A stretch of 5,767 nt of DNA from contig CALNBU010000090.1 in NCBI GenBank assembly GCA_937875615.1, positions 1 to 5,767 of the forward strand, given 5' to 3'. Of the stretch, positions 1 to 5,320 are shown piece by piece; the first letter of the stretch is position 1, and every line of letters starts with the position of its first letter. The DNA is from an uncultured Archangium sp. (GTDB taxonomy: Bacteria; Myxococcota; Myxococcia; Myxococcales; Myxococcaceae). The position numbers and the translations under genes are program-made. The notes under the pieces were generated by a model. That model worked only from the letters and a program-made list of their open reading frames with translations, searched no databases and was not told the origin of the DNA.

Positions 1-482
1 CGAAGGTGTGGTGCCCGCTCAACCCGCTGCAGGCGCTGCCGCTGGCGTTGACGCGCGGGGCGCTCGACCGGCAACACCCGCGCCTCCCGCTGCGGTTGCT
101 GGAGCTCCGCTTCGAGGGCGGCGACGCGCCGCTGCGCCTGCTGTCGGTGCCAGGGGAGCCCACCACCACGCTGGCCTGGCAGCTGCGCGAGGTGCTGCGG
201 GCGGACGGAGAGGGCGCGGCCATGGTGGCCGCCGTCACCGGCGACTACGCGGGCTACTTCACCACCGTGCGCGAGTACGAGGCGCAGCACTACGAAGGTG
301 GCAGCACCATCTGGGGGCGGCTGACGGGCGCGTGGCTCCTGGCTCAGGGGGAGGCGCTGCGCGAGGTGGTGGCCGGGCGCCGCCCGCCGTCGCCGCTGCT
401 TCCGGAGGCGCGCTTCGACGCCCGGCGCGAGACGTGGGTGACGCGGCTGACGGGCGACCGCGGCACCTTCACCCGTCGGTAA
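1..482 (+). CDS. Neutral/alkaline ceramidase-like hydrolase, C-terminal part (5' end outside window)
   Basis: This is the 3' end of a gene that enters from the left. The frame is open from base 3 to the TAA at 480-482; the GTG at 6 is internal, not a credible start. Neutral ceramidases are zinc amidases that split the N-acyl bond of ceramide, usually outside the cytoplasm. Visible family landmarks, counted from the GTG codon, are PGEPTTT with Glu51 (the position of the zinc-ligand Glu of Pseudomonas aeruginosa ceramidase) and GDYAGYFTT followed by EYEAQHYEGGSTIWG, with Tyr84 and Tyr96. Those tyrosines are 12 residues apart, as are the paired active-site tyrosines of the family. The zinc histidines would lie upstream of the window. 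Only about 60 residues follow the last motif, so the usual C-terminal immunoglobulin-like domain seems to be missing. The family call is confident; activity on ceramide is inferred. The gene faces its right neighbour convergently. Confidence 0.85.
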   Translation, partial: KVWCPLNPLQALPLALTRGALDRQHPRLPLRLLELRFEGGDAPLRLLSVPGEPTTTLAWQLREVLRADGEGAAMVAAVTGDYAGYFTTVREYEAQHYEGGSTIWGRLTGAWLLAQGEALREVVAGRRPPSPLLPEARFDARRETWVTRLTGDRGTFTRR

Positions 483-502
483 CCTGCGTCGAGAAACGAC
501 GA

Positions 503-530
503 ATGGCCCGCGCCGTTGGGCACGGGCCAT
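503..530. terminator. Hairpin between convergent genes, likely bidirectional terminator
   Basis: ATGGCCCG (503-510) and CGGGCCAT (523-530) are perfect reverse complements, giving 8 bp. Inside the 12-base loop GCC (512-514) can pair with GGC (519-521) around a GTTG tetraloop, with one mismatch between the helices. The hairpin starts 20 bases after the stop of the ceramidase-like gene and lies 19 bases past the stop of the minus-strand dipeptidase gene, so it can serve both. There is no real T tract on either side. The minus-strand continuation (TCGTCGTTTCTC) is only mildly T-rich, so strict intrinsic termination is uncertain, as is common for high-GC bacteria. Confidence 0.6.
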
Positions 531-549
531 CGTCAGGGGAGACCTCGAC

Positions 550-3177
550 TCAGAAGGTTCCGGTGCTCTGGGCGTAGCGCACGGAGTTCGAGCTGTTCCT
601 GCAGAGCATGTCCTCGCGACCGTCGCCGTTGACGTCGGCGAAGCTGAAGGTGTCCGTCGACATGGTGCAGAACGTCAGGGCGCGCTCCCAGTCAGGCGCC
701 CCGTAGCGGCCGTCGGCGCTGGCATAGTCCACCCACATGTAGCCGGGGGCGCGGCACACCCAGTCGGCGCGACCGTCGCCGTTGACGTCGACGAAGGCCG
801 GGCGCGCGCCGGTGTGCGTGCAGAACGTGCTGGGGAGCGTGTAGTTGGCGCCGGTGAAGGACCCGGTCTCGCTGGCGTAGTCCACCTGGAGCTGCGTCGA
901 GGAGCGGCAGAGGAGGTCCTCGCGGCCATCGCCGTCGACGTCGGCCACCGACAGCGTGTTCGCGCCGGTGCAGAAGGACGAGAGCAGGTCGGTGGAGCCG
1001 AAGCGGCCGTCGTTGTCGGCGAGGTTGAGCTGATGAACGCTCCCGCGGCACAGCAGGTCGGTGCGGCCATCGCCGTTGAAGTCGCCGAGCAGCAGGGAGG
1101 CCGCGCCGGTGCACCACGAAGCGGAGTGGTCGTAGGAGCCATCGAAGCGGCCGTTCTGGTCGGCGTACATGATGGCCACGCCGCTGCTCGACTTGCACAA
1201 GAAGTCGGCCCGCTGGTCGCCGTTGAAGTCGCCGAACATCACCGTCTGGCCCGCGCCGCGGCACAGCGCGACGTTGCCCCACCAGTCGGTGACGCCGCCC
1301 AGCTCGCCGCGGTTGTTGGCGTAGTCAATCCAGATGCGGGTGTCGTCCTGGCAGAGCAGGTCCTGGGCGCCGTCGCCGTTGAAGTCGCCGGTGTACGAGG
1401 TCGCGCCGGCGTGGGAACACCAGGTGGTGCCGAAGGAGAAGGCGGCGGTGCGCGGGGCCCCGCTCGCCCGGAGTTCCGCGCGCTCCCAGGTGCGGGCGAA
1501 CTGCTCGGCGGAGCTCATGAACCTGCTCATCTCGCCCCCGCTCATGCGGTTCGTCGACGCCGACGCCGACTGGAGGCTGCGCAGGAAGTCAGGGAACATG
1601 CCGTAGTGGGCGAAGCCGATGGTGTTGTAGTCGAAGGTGGTGCCGGCGAAGGCGTACCGGGGGAACGTCGTGTTGTACGTCACCGGGGCGAGTGGGTCGG
1701 GCGCGGGGAGCGGCTCCAGGCCGTTGGCGTCGGTGCCGATGGCGATGGCGCGGTTCCCCAGCAGCGGGAGCAGGGCGCGGTAGCTGCGCACGAAGTTGGT
1801 CGAGGTGCCGCCGTGGCCCATGCCGACCATGCCGCGCGTGGCGCGAATCGACTCGTACTGGGCGCGGGTGCGGGCGTTCTCGGTGCAGCGCTGCGGGTCC
1901 GTCGCCGTGCCCGTGAGGCAGGCCGGGTCGAGCAGGCCGTTGTGTCCGGAGTTGAGCGGGTAGTTGCGGAGCCGCGCGTCGGCGAGCGCCTCGTCGGCCG
2001 CGCGCCGTGACATGTGGTCGATGTCAATCAACATGCCGAGGTTCATCATCTCCTGGAGCGCCTGATGCCCGAGGGTGTTGAGCGCGACGGTGTTGGCGTG
2101 CCCGCACCCGGGCGCCGGGGGCGTGTAGTCCGGCTGCGCGTCGATGATGCGGCCCAGGTCGCGGGTCCGCAGCAGGGCGGCCTCGGCGTCTTCGAAGGCC
2201 ACCTTCTTCAACTCGAAGTGGATTCCTTCACCGCAGGACTGGCGCGGTGAGGGGAAGGCGTCGGTGTACTCCTTCGAGGACAGCGCGAAGAGGTCGCGGT
2301 TGATGGCGTAGCCACCCAGCACCGTGTTCGAGAAGTGGATGGGCAGGATGTAGCGGACGCCGCGGGCGTGGAGCCGATGGAGCTCCGCGGTGACCTGCGC
2401 CAGCCCGATGGTCTCGCCGTTGGCGCGGCGCCGCGACAGGTTGCCGAAGTCGTCGGTCTCCACGCCCAGCACCACCGCGAGCTTGCCGGCCTTGACGATG
2501 CGCCGGAGGTCCGTCGCCGAGCGGGCAATCTCCATGAAGTCGCCGTGGTTGGTGACGAAGCGGGTCATCTCGTCGAGCTGCGCGTCGACCGACGAGCGGT
2601 CGTCGACGAGCATCGAGGCGTTGCCGGCCTTGGCCAGCAGCGTGTTGTTGACCGCCAGCGCCACCATCACCCGCTGGCCACCGGCCCAGGCGCGGCGAAT
2701 CCACTCCCAGTACATCTGCTGGTGCGTCACCGACGACCAGTGCGGCCAGTGGGCGAAGGCCGGCGCACCCGCGCGGGGGTGTTGATTGACCTTCCAGCCG
2801 AGCCCGGGGTTCGGAGACTCGAAGACGTAGTGCTCCTCAATCTTGTCGACGATGGCCGAGCGGATGATGTCGCCACAGTCGTTGTCGAGCCCCGGCGCGC
2901 CGTGCAGCGCGTTGCAGTCGCCGAGCGCGCCCTGCAGTGAGCCGGAGGTCTCGACGGTGGGATTGCACTCGGGTTGGAAGAGGTCGAAGCCGCGGTACTT
3001 CTGGCTCGGCAGCATGGGGGTGTCGATGTCGGGCGCGCCGTACATCACCATGCCTCCGAAGCCGAGGTGGCTCATGGGGTGGGTGTGCATGTCGGCGAAG
3101 CCGTCGAGTCGGTCGGCGAAGGAGGGCGAGGCCGCGAACACTGCGGCCAGCGCGAGGGAAGAGAGAGTTCGATACAT
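550..3177 (-). CDS. Secreted M19-type (renal dipeptidase-like) metallopeptidase fused to a C-terminal FG-GAP/VCBS repeat domain
   Basis: The protein has 875 residues. A Sec signal peptide (1-21, MYRTLSSLALAAVFAA..., likely cut after SFA21) predicts export. Residues about 25-560 match peptidase M19, binuclear-zinc enzymes that cleave dipeptides. Landmarks are DMHTHP (His31, His33), VVLGVETDD (Glu240, bridging-ligand position), GVRYILPIHFSN (His281, substrate-contact position), MLIDIDHMS (His388), NSGHNGL (His412) and IAIGTDANG (Asp483). Classical M19 enzymes have HxD at the first site, whereas this one has HxH. A Trp-rich stretch (143-170, with RRAWAGGQR) precedes the core. Residues about 578-875 hold six FG-GAP/VCBS-type repeats, each with a D-x-(D/N)-G-D-x-x-x-D calcium loop, probably a six-bladed beta-propeller. 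The core exceeds the usual M19 length of about 350-400 residues, so it belongs to a larger, divergent subfamily. The ATG is supported by AGGAG seven bases upstream. It is probably cotranscribed with the upstream lipoprotein gene (68-base gap). The substrate is unknown; dipeptide or D-amino-acid peptide hydrolysis is inferred from family only. Confidence 0.85.
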   Translation of the reverse strand: MYRTLSSLALAAVFAASPSFADRLDGFADMHTHPMSHLGFGGMVMYGAPDIDTPMLPSQKYRGFDLFQPECNPTVETSGSLQGALGDCNALHGAPGLDNDCGDIIRSAIVDKIEEHYVFESPNPGLGWKVNQHPRAGAPAFAHWPHWSSVTHQQMYWEWIRRAWAGGQRVMVALAVNNTLLAKAGNASMLVDDRSSVDAQLDEMTRFVTNHGDFMEIARSATDLRRIVKAGKLAVVLGVETDDFGNLSRRRANGETIGLAQVTAELHRLHARGVRYILPIHFSNTVLGGYAINRDLFALSSKEYTDAFPSPRQSCGEGIHFELKKVAFEDAEAALLRTRDLGRIIDAQPDYTPPAPGCGHANTVALNTLGHQALQEMMNLGMLIDIDHMSRRAADEALADARLRNYPLNSGHNGLLDPACLTGTATDPQRCTENARTRAQYESIRATRGMVGMGHGGTSTNFVRSYRALLPLLGNRAIAIGTDANGLEPLPAPDPLAPVTYNTTFPRYAFAGTTFDYNTIGFAHYGMFPDFLRSLQSASASTNRMSGGEMSRFMSSAEQFARTWERAELRASGAPRTAAFSFGTTWCSHAGATSYTGDFNGDGAQDLLCQDDTRIWIDYANNRGELGGVTDWWGNVALCRGAGQTVMFGDFNGDQRADFLCKSSSGVAIMYADQNGRFDGSYDHSASWCTGAASLLLGDFNGDGRTDLLCRGSVHQLNLADNDGRFGSTDLLSSFCTGANTLSVADVDGDGREDLLCRSSTQLQVDYASETGSFTGANYTLPSTFCTHTGARPAFVDVNGDGRADWVCRAPGYMWVDYASADGRYGAPDWERALTFCTMSTDTFSFADVNGDGREDMLCRNSSNSVRYAQSTGTF
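553..1446 (-). repeat. Six tandem FG-GAP/VCBS repeats (47-52 codons each) encoding the propeller of the M19 fusion
   Basis: Calcium-loop motifs begin at Asp598, 650, 699, 746, 797 and 848 of the encoded protein, with spacings of 52, 49, 47, 51 and 51 residues. The repeat consensus is roughly (W/F)C-x-x-x-GA, a short strand, GD(F/V)NGDGR-x-DLLCR, then VDYA-x-x-x-G-x-F. Each unit carries two cysteines, 21 or 22 positions apart: 587/609, 639/661, 689/710, 736/757, 786/808 and 837/859. The periodicity also shows in the DNA: a 20-base string is identical at 618-637 and 771-790, exactly 51 codons apart. Related strings (GCCGTTGAAGTCGCCG) occur near 1072, 1218 and 1374. The protein ends just after the NSVRYAQSTGTF strand pair, while an unpaired FSFGTTW strand precedes unit 1. 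This is consistent with ring closure by the two ends. Confidence 0.85.
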
Positions 3178-3219
3178 GGGTCAGCTCCTGGGTTGGTCGT
3201 CACAGGAGGTACTGACACC
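3178..3219 (-). promoter_or_regulatory. Leader hairpin that can sequester the ribosome-binding site of the M19 fusion gene
   Basis: Reading the minus strand, GTCAG (3216-3212), a TAC bulge and CTCCTG (3208-3203) form the 5' arm. A 12-base loop follows. CAGGAG (3190-3185) and CTGAC (3184-3180) then form a perfectly complementary 3' arm of 11 bp. The stem can gain two more G-C pairs (3219-3218 with 3179-3178) across one bulged T, reaching the base next to the AUG. The whole Shine-Dalgarno sequence lies inside the 6-bp helix. This is visible pairing only; a regulatory role, such as temperature, small-RNA or protein control or coupling to translation of the upstream gene, is inferred. It could also be chance folding. 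Confidence 0.45.
3185..3189 (-). promoter_or_regulatory. Strong Shine-Dalgarno site of the M19 fusion gene
   Basis: On the minus strand AGGAG occupies 3189-3185, seven bases before the ATG at 3177-3175, which is close to optimal spacing and fixes the start codon. The same bases form the 3' arm of the leader hairpin described at 3178-3219, so the site may be masked when the leader is folded. Confidence 0.8.
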
Positions 3220-3245
3220 GGCGCGTGTTCCTTTTTTCCGTCGCG

Positions 3246-5243
3246 TCAGCGCGGCGTCACCACGAAGGGCGTGGCCGCGCCCTGCTCGAGGTGAAGGAAC
3301 TGGTTGCCCTTCACGCGGGCGAAGGTCTGGGTGCTGCCCCGGGCGTCGGGCCAGCGCACCGTGACCTCGTCGGCGCCGTCGCAGGCGCCGAGGCCCACGT
3401 GCAGGGTGACGTCGTTCTGCTGGCCGAAGTGGCCGTAGCCGCCTGACACCTCGCGCGTCATGGTGCGGCCGCCGGCCTTCACCGTGACGCGCGCGCCGAT
3501 GGCCGCGCGGTTGGTGGCGACGCCGTCACCCGCGAGGTGCAGCAGCAGCCAGCCGGAGTCCGTGGCCTGGTTCTCGTACAACCGCACCTCGTTGCCGAAG
3601 CGCCACTGCTGGGCGCAGTCCCGAGCGGTGCCGGCGCCGGCCAGCACGTCGAGGTCTCCGTCGCGGTCGAAGTCGGCGATGGCGAGGCCCGACATGCAGG
3701 GGTGCGAGAGGTTCCACGCCGCGCGCACGCGCTCGAAGCGGCCGTCGGCCTGCTGCGCGAAGAGCTCTCCGAACTGGTCCGGGTAGTCGCTCTCGGCCAG
3801 CAGCAGGTCGACGCGCCCGTCGTTGTCGAGGTCTCCCCCCGCGGCCATGATGCCGCCCTCGTTCCAGGAGCCGCCGACGCGGGGCGGCGCGAGGCCGGTG
3901 GCGGCGTTGCCGGGCCGGGAGAAGCGCACCTCGGCGCCGGTGGACACGTTGCGCAGCAGCTCCGAAGAGTCGGAGGCGGAGCCCGCCCACCAGTGACGAA
4001 TCTCGGCGCTGTAGAGCTCGTTGAGGCCGTCGCCGTCGACGTCGCCGCACCAGGTGGAGAAGGTGTTGCCGTTGTTGCGCCAGGGCTGGTCGTCGGTGCC
4101 GCGGGGCCAGGCGCCGTCGGCCGGCGCGCCGCACTGCACGTTGGGCGCGGCCACGCCGGCGCAGTCGGGCTCGGCGGTGTGCACCGTGCACCAGCACTTG
4201 AAGTTCTCGTTGTCGCGGTAGTCGAGGTCCCCGTCGCCGGCGAAGCCCGAGGCGGCGCTCTCGTCGGTGAAGGTGCCGTCGCGGTTGTTGCGGTACAGCA
4301 GGTTGGCCTGGCGCCCGTAGGCCGACACCAGCAGCTCGGGGGCCCCGTCTCCATTCACGTCACAGGCGGTGACGCCGTAGGCCGGGCGGTGGTTGGTGAA
4401 GTCCGCCAGCGACTCGGTGGTGCGCAGCGTGGTGAGGCCGGCCTGGCTGGTGACGTCGGTGAAGGTGCCGCCCGCGCCCCGGTAGAGCCGCGCCTGCACG
4501 CCGAAGTAGCTGGCGCCGTAGTTCTCGTACCAGTTGCCGGTGAAGACATCGAGGTGGCCATCGAGGTCATAGTCGGTGAAGGCCGCGCCGCTGGTGGGCC
4601 ACCGCTGCTGCGCCGACGGGCGCACGTCGGAGGGCTCGCCGAGGCTGAAGTGGCCGGTGCCGTCGTTCAACATCACCTCGGTGCGGTCGCCCGGGTCGGT
4701 GGCCGGCTGCGCGGGGTCGACGAAGGTGCCGGTGAGCGCGTCGAGGTCTCCGTCGTTGTCGACGTCGCCGAAGATGGTGAGCTGCACCGAGCGCAGCGCG
4801 GCCTCGGCGTCGTCGCGGGTGGTGAAGAGGCCGCCGGCCAGCGTCTCGTCGACGAAGACGCGGCCCGCCCCCGAGGGGGCCGGGCGGTTCATCAGCTGTC
4901 GCACCAGCAGCTGGCTCCCTCCGTCGGGCAGCGCCAGCGCCGAGCGCCGGTTGGGCGCGCTCGAGGAGATGACGAGGTCCGGGTAGCCGTCGTTGTCGAG
5001 GTCGGCCACCGAGAGCCGGTTGCCGCGCACCTCGCTGAGGCCCCAGGCGTGGGTGACGTCGGTGAAGGTGGTGCCGCTGCGCTGCGCGCCGCAGGTGGCG
5101 GCGGCGTCGAGCGGCTGGGCGGGCGTCTCGGTGGTGTAGACCGAGCTCGGCGGGCCGATGACCACCGTGCCGTTGGGCGTCAGGTGCGCGCGGGGCGCCG
5201 GGTTGGCGCAGGCGAAGAGAGAGAAGAAGACGAGGGCGCGCAT
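3246..5243 (-). CDS. CRTAC1-family lipoprotein: seven FG-GAP/VCBS blades plus ASPIC/UnbV domain
   Basis: The protein has 665 residues. MRALVFFSLFAC resembles a very short lipoprotein signal with Cys12 as the acylation site; Ala at +2 would fit outer-membrane sorting. Seven calcium-loop motifs start at Asp81, 160, 224, 295, 401, 471 and 524 (for example DLDNDGYPD and DFDRDGDLD). This is the number expected for one seven-bladed beta-propeller. Several blades carry the recurrent FTDVT or FVDET strand. Residues about 577-654 match ASPIC/UnbV: NRAAIGARVTVKAGG, REVSGGYGHFGQQND, LHVGLG and VRWPDARGS. This is the architecture of bacterial homologues of vertebrate cartilage acidic protein 1, whose biochemical role in bacteria is not established; no enzyme site is visible. 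A Cys-rich insertion separates blades 4 and 5 (residues 335-400). The ATG lacks a clear Shine-Dalgarno sequence, with only TAGG ten bases upstream. No nearer in-frame ATG/GTG/TTG was found among the roughly 25 codons upstream. The gene probably forms an operon with the downstream M19 fusion. Confidence 0.88.
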   Translation of the reverse strand: MRALVFFSLFACANPAPRAHLTPNGTVVIGPPSSVYTTETPAQPLDAAATCGAQRSGTTFTDVTHAWGLSEVRGNRLSVADLDNDGYPDLVISSSAPNRRSALALPDGGSQLLVRQLMNRPAPSGAGRVFVDETLAGGLFTTRDDAEAALRSVQLTIFGDVDNDGDLDALTGTFVDPAQPATDPGDRTEVMLNDGTGHFSLGEPSDVRPSAQQRWPTSGAAFTDYDLDGHLDVFTGNWYENYGASYFGVQARLYRGAGGTFTDVTSQAGLTTLRTTESLADFTNHRPAYGVTACDVNGDGAPELLVSAYGRQANLLYRNNRDGTFTDESAASGFAGDGDLDYRDNENFKCWCTVHTAEPDCAGVAAPNVQCGAPADGAWPRGTDDQPWRNNGNTFSTWCGDVDGDGLNELYSAEIRHWWAGSASDSSELLRNVSTGAEVRFSRPGNAATGLAPPRVGGSWNEGGIMAAGGDLDNDGRVDLLLAESDYPDQFGELFAQQADGRFERVRAAWNLSHPCMSGLAIADFDRDGDLDVLAGAGTARDCAQQWRFGNEVRLYENQATDSGWLLLHLAGDGVATNRAAIGARVTVKAGGRTMTREVSGGYGHFGQQNDVTLHVGLGACDGADEVTVRWPDARGSTQTFARVKGNQFLHLEQGAATPFVVTPR

Positions 5244-5245
5244 GG

Positions 5246-5292
5246 GGGCCGCGCCTACCGCAGGCCGCGGCCCGGCGTACAGCGACCTGCGG
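5246..5292 (-). promoter_or_regulatory. Interleaved inverted repeats in the leader of the CRTAC1-family gene (possible pseudoknot)
   Basis: In minus-strand order there are four arms: CCGCAGG (5292-5286), GGGCCGCG (5273-5266), CCTGCGG (5264-5258) and CGCGGCCC (5253-5246). Arm 1 is the perfect complement of arm 3 (7 bp) and arm 2 of arm 4 (8 bp). The order 1-2-3-4 is that of an H-type pseudoknot, with connecting loops of 12, 1 and 4 bases. Alternatively it gives two mutually exclusive hairpins. The last loop (5257-5254) reads TAGG, the only weak Shine-Dalgarno-like bases, and the final arm ends two bases before the ATG. The 4-base loop is short for crossing a 7-bp helix, so one or two pairs may have to open. 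Composition is extremely GC-rich, so chance pairing is a serious alternative. The 8-bp hairpin alone could also act as a weak terminator for the upstream Gcr-family gene, although no T tract follows. Confidence 0.35.
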
Positions 5293-5320
5293 CTTGCATC
5301 ACGGCCACAAGGTTTCGGGG

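Noticed and set aside
553..1446. Regular short repeats considered as a CRISPR array or other non-coding repeat
   Set aside because: The similar strings keep the reading frame, encode the D-x-N-G-D calcium loop, and vary between units in the way protein repeats do. There are no unrelated spacers.
814..2010. A 398-codon open frame on the + strand opposite the M19 fusion gene
   Set aside because: Its composition is Ala/Val/Gly/Glu-rich and mirrors the repeats of the minus-strand gene. It has no domain, no convincing ribosome-binding site and no extension beyond the shadow of the real gene.
3231..3240. Run of six T (+ strand) between the two propeller genes, considered as part of an intrinsic terminator
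   Set aside because: On the transcribed minus strand it is an A run, so it cannot end that transcript. On the + strand the nearest stem is well over ten bases away and there is no + strand gene to terminate.
5291..5312. Possible sigma-54-type promoter (TGGC...TGCAA) upstream of the CRTAC1-family gene on the minus strand
   Set aside because: The spacing between the GG and GC elements is 7 bases rather than the 10 required, so the match is not meaningful.
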